NCBI GenBank assembly: GCA_937904325.1
Contig: CALGTK010000374.1
Span: 1 to 64,000 of the forward strand
Source: an uncultured Planctomyces sp.
GTDB lineage: Bacteria > Planctomycetota > Planctomycetia > Planctomycetales > Planctomycetaceae
Reading direction: 5' to 3'
DNA: 64,000 nt
This document shows positions 46,955-55,209 of this stretch, in pieces. The translations under genes were made by a program, and so were the position numbers. The notes beneath the pieces were generated by a model that was not told the origin of the DNA, made no database searches, and saw nothing but the letters and a program-made list of their open reading frames with translations. Every line of letters begins with the position of its first letter. Positions within the stretch are counted from its first letter, which is position 1.

Positions 46955-48301
46955 ATGGGCATCTGGAAGAATTGCGAAGGAACAACGCGTCGAGACTGCC
47001 TCAAGCTAGGCCTCGGCGGGTTCTTCGGTACTGGTCTGGTGAACGCGTTGCGACATCAGGGACTGAGTGTAGACTCGGTTCGAAAGATCGCGCCGACGGC
47101 AAAGAACTGCATCCTGATCTGGATGGACGGCGGGCCGACTCATTTCGAGACGTTCGATCCTAAACCGGACGCACCTGCCGAGATTCGCGGCGAGTTTGAG
47201 CCCATCGCTACAAAGCTGCCGGGAGTTCATTTCTCGCAGCATATGAAGAAGCTGGCGTCGATCAACGACCGCTTCTCGATGATCCGATCGATCCGCCATA
47301 ACCAGGGCAACCACGGCGCCGGCAACCACTACATGATGACCGGCGCTCCGCCGAGAATTCCAGTTGGCTGCGGAGCGTTTGTCAGTTTCCACCCGAGCAT
47401 TGGCTCCGTCGCCGCGAAAGAACTTGGCAAAAGCGATGGATTGCCGGCTTACTTTTCGCTGGCTCGCATGTCCCGCTCTGGCGGTCCGAATTTTCTGGGA
47501 GCCAGGCACGCTCCCTTTGTCGTCGGTGACGATCCAAATTCGTCGAGCTTCCGCGTGCGAGACGTCGCACTCCCGAAAGGCTTGACGTCCGACGGATTTC
47601 AGAACCGATCCGGGCTTCGAAAGCTTGTCGATAAACTGCCCCGCATTAACGAGGAAGCTGCAGGCGATCCGGTGCTCGCTCTCGACGAGTACTATCGCCA
47701 GGGCTTCAATCTGATCACCTCGCCGGCTGCACAGGAAGCCTTTGACATTCACAAAGAACCCGACGAAGTCCGCGAGCGATTTGGACGAGACTCGTTCGGG
47801 CAACGTTGTTTGCTCGCACGTCGATTGGTCGAAGCCGGAGTTCCATTTACGACTGTGTACGATGGTGGGTGGGATTCTCACAGCAACCTCTTTGGTGCAC
47901 TGGGAACGCGTCTCCCCAAATGGGACAACTCCGTTGCGACATTGATCGAAGATCTTGATGAGCGAGGCCTGCTCGATTCAACACTCGTCATCGCACTCGG
48001 AGAGTTCGGCCGGACTCCCAAGATTTCTACGCTGTCCGGACAAACGAAAGCCGGCCGCGATCACTGGGCGAACGCTATGTCGGTACTGATGGCCGGAGGC
48101 GGTACGCCCGGCGGAGTCGTCGTCGGTGCCACTGACAAGAACGGCTACTCTGCTGTCGAACGGGTCCTCTCGCCCGAGAACTTTGTCTCAACGATCTACA
48201 CAAAACTCGGTATCGACCCGGACAAGGTCTACTACACACCGCAAGGCCGCCCAACGCACCTCGTCAGCGACCCAACGCCAATTGCTGAAGTGCTGAGCTA
48301 A
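46955..48301 (+). CDS. DUF1501 family protein, Tat-exported
   Basis: This 448-aa protein belongs to the DUF1501 family, which is greatly expanded in planctomycetes and has a sulfatase/alkaline-phosphatase-like fold. A twin-arginine start (Arg12-Arg13 in 'TTRRDCLKLGLGGFFG') marks Tat export. Core motifs: 'ILIWMDGGPTHFETFDPK', 'IRSIRHNQGNHGAGNHYMMT' (quoted in part), 'YDGGWDSHSN', 'LGEFGRTPKI' and 'GRDHWANAMSVLMAGGG'. These supply the conserved Asp, His and Glu that probably bind metal. The substrate is unknown, though a polysaccharide-related role is often suggested. It normally pairs with a DUF1549/DUF1553 gene, which is missing here. Confidence 0.92.
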   Translation: MGIWKNCEGTTRRDCLKLGLGGFFGTGLVNALRHQGLSVDSVRKIAPTAKNCILIWMDGGPTHFETFDPKPDAPAEIRGEFEPIATKLPGVHFSQHMKKLASINDRFSMIRSIRHNQGNHGAGNHYMMTGAPPRIPVGCGAFVSFHPSIGSVAAKELGKSDGLPAYFSLARMSRSGGPNFLGARHAPFVVGDDPNSSSFRVRDVALPKGLTSDGFQNRSGLRKLVDKLPRINEEAAGDPVLALDEYYRQGFNLITSPAAQEAFDIHKEPDEVRERFGRDSFGQRCLLARRLVEAGVPFTTVYDGGWDSHSNLFGALGTRLPKWDNSVATLIEDLDERGLLDSTLVIALGEFGRTPKISTLSGQTKAGRDHWANAMSVLMAGGGTPGGVVVGATDKNGYSAVERVLSPENFVSTIYTKLGIDPDKVYYTPQGRPTHLVSDPTPIAEVLS

Positions 48302-48335
48302 CTGCAGTTGGCGAATGGAACAGCTTCGGCAGGGG

Positions 48336-48381
48336 GCGTCTCGATGCACCACAGATTGCTCAATCTGGTGCGTCGAGACGC
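48336..48381. repeat. Long palindrome, dispersed-repeat copy A
   Basis: GCGTCTCGATGCACCA pairs with the right arm ending in GTGCGTCGAGACGC. There is one mismatch and a 2-nt bulge, and an inner GATT/AATC stem closes on GCTC. It lies between DUF1501 and the amidase. It shares the core GCGTCTCGA-N-GCACCAC with the element at 60111-60158, so the two look like copies of one repeat family. Confidence 0.65.
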
Positions 48382-48441
48382 ACGCTACGAACTAACAAAC
48401 GATTCAAAAACTATTGGTCGCGTTACGTTGAGGAGTCTGCT

Positions 48442-49320
48442 GTGAAAACTCTGCGCGTTGCGACTTGCCAGTTTTCTGTTGAGTCAGACATTGTTCATAA
48501 CCAAAAAGAAGTTCTACGGTTGATGGATCGTGCAAGTGCTGACGCCGCGGACGTCGCTCACTTTTCAGAGTGTGCCCTGTCTGGCTACGCGGGCGTTGAA
48601 TTTCCCGACATGCAGTCTCTTGACTGGGACTTGCTGAAGAGAGCGACTCGCGAGATTCAGCAACGGGCGAAAGAACTGAAACTCTGGGTGTTGCTCGGCT
48701 CGACCCATCAGTTGTCGGCAGGCAACAAACCGCACAATTCAGTTTATGTGATTAACGCCCGAGGCAAGATCGTCAATCGCTACGACAAACGTTTCTGCAC
48801 GGGAACAGGCGGACGGACTCCGACACTCGACCTGCAGCACTATTCGCCTGGCAATCGCAATTGCGTCGTCCGAATTAAGGGCATCACTTGCGGAGTGCTC
48901 ATTTGCTACGACTATCGATTTCCTGAACTGTACCGCGACCTCAAACGCGAAAAGGTGCAGATTGTCTTTCAGTCGTTCCACAACGCTCGACAGACGGTGG
49001 TCGACGACGAAAGTTACAACATCTGGAAAACGATCGTCCCGTCAACAATGTCGTGTCGCTCGGCAGAGAATCACTTCTGGATCAGTGCGAATAACAGTAC
49101 GACGCGATTGTCGCGTTGGGGCAGCTTCGCCGTACAGCCGGACGGTCACATCGTCGGACAACTGGCCCTGCACCGCTCGGGTGTTCTGTTCACGGAGATG
49201 GAGATGCGAAAGGACTTCTTCGACGCACCAGGACCGTGGCGAAACTCGGCGATGAACGGCCAGCTGCACAGCGGCTGTCTCATCGATGACCCTCGTTCAT
49301 CTGACGTTTCGCGTTTGTAG
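48442..49320 (+). CDS. Nitrilase-superfamily carbon-nitrogen hydrolase
   Basis: This 292-aa hydrolase of linear amides or nitriles has the Glu-Lys-Cys triad: Glu43 in 'FSECALSGY', Lys116 in 'YDKRFC' and Cys155 in 'GVLICYDYRFPE'. The active-site pattern is that of aliphatic amidase/carbamoylase-type members, and the substrate is not predictable. GTG 48442 is the start, with GAGGAG 6 nt upstream. It lies downstream of DUF1501 in the same direction but is separated by a strong palindrome. Confidence 0.9.
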   Translation: MKTLRVATCQFSVESDIVHNQKEVLRLMDRASADAADVAHFSECALSGYAGVEFPDMQSLDWDLLKRATREIQQRAKELKLWVLLGSTHQLSAGNKPHNSVYVINARGKIVNRYDKRFCTGTGGRTPTLDLQHYSPGNRNCVVRIKGITCGVLICYDYRFPELYRDLKREKVQIVFQSFHNARQTVVDDESYNIWKTIVPSTMSCRSAENHFWISANNSTTRLSRWGSFAVQPDGHIVGQLALHRSGVLFTEMEMRKDFFDAPGPWRNSAMNGQLHSGCLIDDPRSSDVSRL

Positions 49321-49370
49321 TTGAGGGATATCAAGGCCGGACAATTTTCTGTCAGCCAGTGATGTGTCTG

Positions 49371-49991
49371 TCAGCGGTTGATGTATTCAATCAGTCGGCA
49401 ATGAGTGACGAAAGGGGCGATTGCCTTGGCGAACGAATTGATCAATTCGACTTCTTCTTCTGAGTATTTGCGAGCTTCGATCGTCTGCACGACGAGTACC
49501 CCCTGAAGCTGATTTTCGTCGCACAGTGCCAGACCATGGAAACTGCTGTATTTATCCTCACCGGCTTCTGGGAAATGTTTAAATCGAGGATGTTCGGAAG
49601 CAGCCGCGACCGACACCGACTTCAATTGCTCGGCAACCAGTCCTGCAAGACCTTCGCTGATTTGCATTCGGACATGCCCAATGCTGGATTGATCCAGTCC
49701 CATTGTTACGGCCAGACACAGATGCTGAAGGTCTGCTTCCAGAACGTAAATCGAGCAGACGTCGAGTTCCAATTTGTTGGCGATGCGACGAACCATCTCG
49801 GTCAGCGCCTGTGATGGAGGATCCAGCTGTTCGGCAATTCGATCGAGTTCTACCGACGAAAATTCTTCTTCGGCAGGCACGTCTCCGATCGATTTCAGAG
49901 TCATCATCACACTTGCCGTTTCTAATTCCGCCTGAATTACCGCTGTTGCGTCGGTCAGTCCGTAAGTGTCGCAACCAAAACGATCAAACAC
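49371..49991 (-). CDS. GAF-domain protein
   Basis: This 206-aa protein has an N-terminal region of about 65 residues, then one GAF domain (about 65-195) with 'LELDVCSIYVLEADLQHLCL' (quoted in part), 'MQISEGLAGLVAEQLKSVSV' (quoted in part) and 'GVLVVQTIEARKYSEEEVEL' (quoted in part). This resembles the GAF domains of NifA-like and PtsP-type sensors. Its GTG start (49991) overlaps the end of the Fis-type gene by 8 nt, so the two are probably translated together. No output domain is attached, so it may sense a small molecule and act through its neighbour. Confidence 0.82.
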   Translation of the reverse strand: MFDRFGCDTYGLTDATAVIQAELETASVMMTLKSIGDVPAEEEFSSVELDRIAEQLDPPSQALTEMVRRIANKLELDVCSIYVLEADLQHLCLAVTMGLDQSSIGHVRMQISEGLAGLVAEQLKSVSVAAASEHPRFKHFPEAGEDKYSSFHGLALCDENQLQGVLVVQTIEARKYSEEEVELINSFAKAIAPFVTHCRLIEYINR

Positions 49992-50505
49992 ACTTTCGTT
50001 TCTCGATCAGTACGTTCTGCCGAATGTTGAGCTCCTCAACTTCCGGATCGAGCAGTTCGTGTTTCAACAGTTTTTTATGAATTGTGTTTCGATTGACCCC
50101 GAGCCGTTCAGCTGTCCGAGTCTGCACCTGCCCGCACGCGACGTACGTCTTTTCGATGAGGGCTTTTTCCACACTCGACATCACTCGATGAAACAGTTGA
50201 CCTGATTCGTCATTTGCCAGCTCGCGTTGAATTAACATGTCAATCAACCGATCAAACGAGTCTACATTTGCCAGCGCATTTACATTCAGGACCGTATCAA
50301 CGACGGTTTGTGCACGCTCGGCGGAAACAATTGCTTCAAGTCGCACTCCACTGGTATCGTCGTCGCCATCTTTCGGCGTGGACGATCGCGAACCGCCGTT
50401 GATTGGGATCACTTCAGGTTCCGTATCCGGTTCGTTGGATGCGTCAGTGGCAAGGTCGGCAGCACGCGACTTTACTGTTTGAATCTGAACGATGACTCGT
50501 TTCAT
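49984..50505 (-). CDS. Fis-type HTH DNA-binding protein
   Basis: The protein is 173 aa from ATG 50505 (with GGAGTG about 11 nt upstream; a GTG at 50517 is also in frame). The first 90 residues are acidic and low in complexity. The C-terminal 60 end in a Fis/NtrC-type helix-turn-helix: 'ALIEKTYVACGQVQTRTAER' (quoted in part), 'LGVNRNTIHKKLLKH'. NtrC-family activators carry exactly such a C-terminus, here without the AAA+ and receiver domains. It overlaps the GAF gene, and the pair looks like a split sensor/DNA-binding unit upstream of which a kinase is encoded. Confidence 0.8.
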   Translation of the reverse strand: MKRVIVQIQTVKSRAADLATDASNEPDTEPEVIPINGGSRSSTPKDGDDDTSGVRLEAIVSAERAQTVVDTVLNVNALANVDSFDRLIDMLIQRELANDESGQLFHRVMSSVEKALIEKTYVACGQVQTRTAERLGVNRNTIHKKLLKHELLDPEVEELNIRQNVLIEKRKCV

Positions 50506-50833
50506 TTGTCCGTTCACACTCCGAAAACCGTCGTCGAGTTTTTCCGCGGGAAATCCGCCCGTTGACGATCAAGCAATCTCTGGACCAATTCTAAACTGCG
50601 ATTCGGAAAATCGGGGAAGAACAACAATTACCAAACGCAGCGGTTGCCAGGCGAGCTTTATATTCGTCCGAACTGGCGACTTGCTGTTTCGAGGATTGCC
50701 GGCGGCATGCGCAGTGCGGTGGCAGTTTCGCTCGAATTCGAAGCACGGAAGCATTTCACTTCAGCCGTGAAACTGTTTTCTACGGATGCCTGTCATAAAA
50801 AATTGCCAATGAAGCTATGGCAACGCAGCCGTG

Positions 50834-51841
50834 TTACATTCGGCCGAAGAAACGGAGTGCAGCTGCTCCAGCAATCAACCCGACGATCGTTGCAGCGGCA
50901 ATGCCAAGCTGCTTCCACGAGACGTCGTTGGTGGTCAGGGGTTCGGGCGATACCAAACGTTCGAGGCGTCGAGAACCTGTCTGATGGCAGTGTTTTAACG
51001 TGTCAATCACATGCGGTCCGACAATCACCGAAAGCATTTCGGCGAGCACTCCCTGAATACTCCGGGCGTTGATTGGCCGGTCGTCCGGATCTTTACTCAG
51101 CAGACTTCGGATTAAATCGTCGAGGACTTCTGGACACTCGGCAACGCATTCTCGAGCGGAAGGCGGCTCGGCACTTAAGTGCTGATCAAAGATTCTGGCG
51201 AAGTTGCGCCCTTCATAAGGCGGCTTGCCTGTTACCAATTCGAAAAGCAGGCAGCCGACGGCGTAAAGATCAGCCTGGTAAGAGATTGACCTCTCACCTC
51301 GAATCTGCTCGGGAGCCATGTAGAGGTACGAGCCGACGGTCAGTCCCTGGTCGGTAATTTCAGTGGCTCCGGTGTCTAGCGCGATACCGAAATCGCCGAG
51401 TTTGATAAGGCCTGTGTGGTTGAGATAAATGTTCGAGGGTTTCAGATCGCGATGCACAATACCGTGATTATGGATGTATTGCAGAGCCGAACATAGTTGC
51501 CATCCACATTCCAGTGCCTCTTCGATCCGCAACTTGCCGCGTTTCTTAAGTAGCTGTTTAACCGTGCCGCCACGAACGATCTCCATGCTGTAAAACAGTC
51601 GGTCACCATCGAGACCGTGGTCATAGCACGCCACGACGTTCGGATGATCGAGCTTGTGAAGAACTTCGATCTCTCGTTCGAAACGCAGCCGGATCGTTTC
51701 GTCCTGAGAAACCGCAGGCTGCAGAATCTTCAGTGCAACTTCTCGGCGGTTTGCGCGATCGACGGCTCGACGGATCGTGCCCACGGTGCCGACGCCGAGC
51801 GTCTCGCCAAGCTGAAACGATTTGAGAGTCTTCTGTGTCAT
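50834..51841 (-). CDS. Tail-anchored Ser/Thr protein kinase
   Basis: This 335-aa Hanks-type kinase has 'LGVGTVGTIRRAV' as Gly loop, Lys38 in 'VALKIL', Asp132 in 'HRDLKPSN', DFG Asp150 and 'GSYLYMAPEQIRG'. The catalytic domain fills residues 9-275. After it, one hydrophobic helix at the very C-terminus (about 312-331, LGIAAATIVGLIAGAAALRF) should anchor the kinase in the membrane with nothing outside. It is divergent from amt and upstream of the Fis and GAF genes on the same strand, about 330 bp away from the Fis gene. Confidence 0.92.
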   Translation of the reverse strand: MTQKTLKSFQLGETLGVGTVGTIRRAVDRANRREVALKILQPAVSQDETIRLRFEREIEVLHKLDHPNVVACYDHGLDGDRLFYSMEIVRGGTVKQLLKKRGKLRIEEALECGWQLCSALQYIHNHGIVHRDLKPSNIYLNHTGLIKLGDFGIALDTGATEITDQGLTVGSYLYMAPEQIRGERSISYQADLYAVGCLLFELVTGKPPYEGRNFARIFDQHLSAEPPSARECVAECPEVLDDLIRSLLSKDPDDRPINARSIQGVLAEMLSVIVGPHVIDTLKHCHQTGSRRLERLVSPEPLTTNDVSWKQLGIAAATIVGLIAGAAALRFFGRM

Positions 51842-52041
51842 GGACTTGCTGATCGTAGTCTCAAGGTGGCTTTGCGAAAAAGTCAGGCACGAGTGACCGG
51901 GCTTCGGGCAATAAGCAGGCTGTCATGCTGACGTTCTCAACGCGAGTGCCGCAAGTCGTGAGCCATGTGCAAAGCCAAATTTGCAGAATTTGGCTTTGTG
52001 AGCGGTTTCTGTCGCTTGAATCGCTGGTAGGTTTTTCGTTT
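51842..52041. other. Divergent control region between kinase and amt
   Basis: No gene is visible. It contains the 12-bp-arm palindrome at 51970-51998 and leads into the sigma-54-type promoter of amt. The kinase promoter should also lie here. Confidence 0.45.
51970..51998. promoter_or_regulatory. Candidate enhancer-binding palindrome upstream of amt
   Basis: AAAGCCAAATT and AATTTGGCTTT are exact inverted copies around TGCAG, and one more C-G pair closes each end. It lies about 50-85 bp upstream of the sigma-54-type promoter, the usual place for an NtrC-like activator site, although the sequence is not the enteric NtrC consensus. The genes on either side diverge, so a terminator role is unlikely. 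Confidence 0.5.
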
Positions 52042-52057
52042 AGGCACGCGAATTGCA
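52042..52057 (+). promoter_or_regulatory. Sigma-54 (RpoN) promoter of amt
   Basis: AGGCACGCGAATTGCA matches the RpoN consensus (TGGCACG-N4-TTGCA) except for the first base. The GG (52043-52044, -24) and GC (52055-52056, -12) are 10 bp apart as required. Transcription should start near 52068, leaving a leader of about 110 nt before the amt start codon. Nitrogen-controlled transcription of ammonium transporters by sigma-54 is well known in other bacteria. Confidence 0.7.
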
Positions 52058-52178
52058 AAACGGCGTTCTGCCGACAGTCCGGCATCGCATTCAGGAAGAC
52101 CGCGATGCTTTTAGCTTTGAACGGCTCTATCAAGACCCCCCCCCCGAAACATCAGTGATTTTGAAAGGCCGATTTGCG

Positions 52179-53675
52179 ATGCACAGTCTGATGAGAATTC
52201 GACGAGGCAATTTTAGTTTGTGGAGCGTGATGCTTGCGCTGCTGACGATTTCAGCAACGTCATTTCTGCCAGTAACCACCGTTGTTGCCCAGGAAGGCGC
52301 TACGCCAACTGAAGAAGTTTCTACAGAAACACCAACTGAAGAAGCTGCGTCCGTCGAGGCCGAAGAAGAAGCACCGACTCTGGAAAGTATTGCGACAGCA
52401 GTTGCCGAGAACGGCGAAAACTCAAATATCCTGTGGACCTGCCTGGCAGCGTTTCTGGTGTTCTTCATGCAGGCCGGGTTCGCCATGGTCGAGGCAGGGT
52501 TCACGCGAGCGAAAAACGCGTGCAACATTCTCATGAAAAATCTGATGGATTTCTCCATCGGTTCACTCGCCTTCTGGGCACTTGGCTTCGGCGTCATGTT
52601 TGGAGTCACCGACGGCTTCATCGGAACCAACCTGTTCTTCTTTGATGCCAGCAGCGAATCGGCAGCAGCTGCAGAATTCTCTTCAGAAGGATTCGGCTGG
52701 GCGTTCCTGATCTTCCAGACAGTGTTCGCTGCAACGGCTGCCACCATCGTCAGTGGGGCTATGGCTGAGCGAACAAAATTCGTCGGTTATCTGGCCTACT
52801 CGATCGGCATCTGCGTCATCGTTTATCCAATCTTCGGTAGCTGGTGCTGGAATGGTCTGGTTGGCGGAACTGGAGCAGGATGGCTCGAAGGCATGGGCTT
52901 CCTGGACTTCGCGGGTTCGACCGTCGTTCACTCAATTGGTGGATGGGCCGCTTTGGCTGGTGCCATTGTCATCGGAGCTCGAAAAGGTAAGTACAAAGAA
53001 GGCAAGCCACAGCCGATTCCTGGACACAACATTCCAATGGCTGGTCTTGGCGTGTTCATTTTGTGGCTCGGTTGGTTCGGGTTTAACCCCGGCAGCACGA
53101 CAGCTGTTGGTGCCGACATGGCTTACATCGCCGTCACGACAAATCTCTCAGCGTGTGCTGGAGCTGTCACCGCCATGATCATGTCCTGGATTCTGTTCAA
53201 GAAGCCGGACACCAGTTTTGCTCTGAACGGTGCTCTGGCGGGACTTGTTGCGATCACGGCCGGCTGTGACATCATGTCTCCGGCAATGGCTGCCGTGACT
53301 GGGGCGATTGGCGGAGTGATTGTCGTCTTCTCTTGTCTGTTCATCGAAAAAATCGGCATTGACGATCCAGTCGGTGCGGTTTCTGTGCACGGCGTCTGCG
53401 GTGCATGGGGCACGCTGGCCATCGGTATCCTCTCCAGTGAAGCCAGCATGAGCCAACTTGGCGTTCAAGCCATCGGCGTTGGAGCCGGCTTTGCCTGGGC
53501 CTTCCCGGTCAGCTTTATTCTCTTCTCATTGATCAAAGCCACAATCGGTTTGCGAGCCACTGAAGAAGAAGAAACTGTCGGACTGGATGTCAGCGAGCAC
53601 GGTATGGCTGCTTACGGTGGCAACTCAATGCTGCCCGAGCCGACTCAGGCAGCTTCTCCAACCGCTTCTGTCTAA
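52179..53675 (+). CDS. amt: Ammonium transporter Amt
   Basis: This 498-aa channel brings ammonium into the cell. ATG 52179 follows AAAGG at about 11 nt. A signal peptide (about 1-33) is followed by a Glu/Thr-rich periplasmic segment of about 45 residues, then 11 membrane helices. Family residues: 'FFMQAGFAMVEAGFTRAKN', the twin-His pore residues in 'VVHSIGGW' and 'SVHGVCGAWG', and 'WFGFNPGS'. The N-terminal acidic segment is longer than in E. coli AmtB. A C10 tract lies in the leader (52136-52145). No glnK gene is adjacent. Regulation is probably by sigma-54. Confidence 0.95.
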   Translation: MHSLMRIRRGNFSLWSVMLALLTISATSFLPVTTVVAQEGATPTEEVSTETPTEEAASVEAEEEAPTLESIATAVAENGENSNILWTCLAAFLVFFMQAGFAMVEAGFTRAKNACNILMKNLMDFSIGSLAFWALGFGVMFGVTDGFIGTNLFFFDASSESAAAAEFSSEGFGWAFLIFQTVFAATAATIVSGAMAERTKFVGYLAYSIGICVIVYPIFGSWCWNGLVGGTGAGWLEGMGFLDFAGSTVVHSIGGWAALAGAIVIGARKGKYKEGKPQPIPGHNIPMAGLGVFILWLGWFGFNPGSTTAVGADMAYIAVTTNLSACAGAVTAMIMSWILFKKPDTSFALNGALAGLVAITAGCDIMSPAMAAVTGAIGGVIVVFSCLFIEKIGIDDPVGAVSVHGVCGAWGTLAIGILSSEASMSQLGVQAIGVGAGFAWAFPVSFILFSLIKATIGLRATEEEETVGLDVSEHGMAAYGGNSMLPEPTQAASPTASV

Positions 53676-53723
53676 TGTAAAACAATCCCGACCAGGCAGT
53701 CGGTGTCACCAGCGAAAGAAACA

Positions 53724-53760
53724 GACAGCCTCGGAATAATTCCGGGGCTGTCTTCGTTTC
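53724..53760 (+). terminator. Terminator of amt
   Basis: GACAGCCTCGGAA pairs with TTCCGGGGCTGTC (13 bp with one G-T pair) around a TAA loop, starting 49 nt after the amt stop and followed by TTCGTTTCG. The stem is strong and the position is right. Confidence 0.7.
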
Positions 53761-53920
53761 GTGAGACCGTCGGAATCATTCCCGATCGAGCGGCAAAACT
53801 ATTTGCACCTGATCGCTTTCAAAAAGCGATTTCACAAGTGACATTCCGCATCAGTCATGCGATGGTCGTCTCAGCGATATGAATTCGCTGTCGTTGCACA
53901 AGGCTCGCATCGGAGGCACC

Positions 53921-54937
53921 ATGAGCATTGAAAAAACAGAATCAGCTTTAACGAACAAAAAGAAGGAGTACTGGGTCGGCTTCGACCTTGGCGGCACAAA
54001 GATGCTGGCCGCCGTTTACGATGCCGACTTCAAACTGCTCGGCAAAAAACGCAAGCCGACAAAGGGACACGAAGGCAGCGACGCTGGCGTCGAGCGAGTT
54101 CTCGGCGTCATCATAAAAGCTCTGGAAGCTGCTGAAGTGTCCACCGACCAGATTGCTGGGATTGGAATCGGAGCACCGGGACCACTGGACGTGATCGACG
54201 GAGTCGTGCTCGATACGCCGAATCTTGGCTGGAAGGACGTACCGATCCGGAAGGAGCTCCAAAAAGAATTCGGCTGCCCGGCGGTTCTGATGAACGATGT
54301 CGATGCCGGAGTGTATGGCGAATTTCGTTTTGGTTCCGCAAAGAACGCTCGGTGTGTGATCGGCCTGTTTCCAGGGACAGGCATCGGTGGCGGATGCGTT
54401 ATCGACGGAGAGATCTTCCGAGGCTCGCGGTTGTCATGCTTCGAAATTGGGCACATGCGAGTCGTACCCGACGGACCTCGTTGTGGTTGTGGACGTCGAG
54501 GTTGCTTGGAAGCTGTTGCCAGCCGTCTGACAATTTCCTCTCATGCGGCGGCAGCAGCCTATCGAGGCCAGGCTCCGTATCTGAAAGAAGAGATTGGTAC
54601 GGATGTTTCAAACATCAAGAGTGGCGCGCTGGCGGCGTCGATAAAAGCGGGTGACAAAACGGTTGAAGGCATTGTCCGAGCTGCCGCCCGGCACTTAGGG
54701 ACAGCGGCGGGCTCTCTAGTCAATCTCCTCAACCCGGATGTCATCGTCCTCGGAGGCGGACTCGTTGAAGCATTACCGGACCTCTACTCCGACGTCGTCG
54801 TTGCGGCAGCCCGGAAGCGAGCCATGGCATGCTACCAGGACACGTTCAAAGTCAAAGTCGCAAGCCTCGGCGATTATGCGTCCGTCCAGGGAGCTGCGGC
54901 CTGGGCTCGGCACACGCTGGAGACGAAGAAAGTCTGA
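53921..54937 (+). CDS. ROK-family sugar kinase
   Basis: This 338-aa ATP-dependent hexose kinase, probably a glucokinase, starts at ATG 53921 (GGAGG 5 nt upstream; a start at 53879 is unsupported). It has phosphate-1 'GFDLGGTKM', 'GIGAPGPLDVIDG', catalytic Asp in 'LMNDVDAG', 'GTGIGGG' and the zinc motif 'CGCGRRGCLE' preceded by 'EIGHM'. The zinc motif and the absence of the 'VPNTE' signature point to an ordinary ATP glucokinase rather than a polyphosphate glucokinase. It lies upstream of the ppx-ppk pair in the same direction, about 270 bp apart. Confidence 0.88.
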   Translation: MSIEKTESALTNKKKEYWVGFDLGGTKMLAAVYDADFKLLGKKRKPTKGHEGSDAGVERVLGVIIKALEAAEVSTDQIAGIGIGAPGPLDVIDGVVLDTPNLGWKDVPIRKELQKEFGCPAVLMNDVDAGVYGEFRFGSAKNARCVIGLFPGTGIGGGCVIDGEIFRGSRLSCFEIGHMRVVPDGPRCGCGRRGCLEAVASRLTISSHAAAAAYRGQAPYLKEEIGTDVSNIKSGALAASIKAGDKTVEGIVRAAARHLGTAAGSLVNLLNPDVIVLGGGLVEALPDLYSDVVVAAARKRAMACYQDTFKVKVASLGDYASVQGAAAWARHTLETKKV

Positions 54938-55209
54938 CTGCTGACGAATTCTTAACACACAGCCATTGACGCGGATTTCTGTTGAAGCAAACTGGACTGA
55001 AGTGTCGATCAAGATCGGCTTGTTCCACAATCGTCAATCTTCTGTAATCACGCCACCCCCTGAATCTTATAAGTGGAATACAAACCGAAACTGATAGACG
55101 CTCATTAAAATTGCTGTAGATCAGTGCTGATTAGTGTTCCCAGTTGCGAATCGTCACACTTAGTCTCTCCATTTGGCATTTCTCCGTTGATTCGAACCCA
55201 CCCGCTTCT
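54938..55209. other. Intergenic gap before ppx
   Basis: No gene is seen. There is no good ribosome site before the ppx start codon. A promoter for the ppx-ppk pair should lie in this stretch. Confidence 0.35.

Noticed and set aside
53921-54937. Polyphosphate glucokinase next to ppx-ppk
   Set aside because: The ROK protein has the zinc motif and ordinary ATP-glucokinase features and lacks the polyphosphate glucokinase signature.
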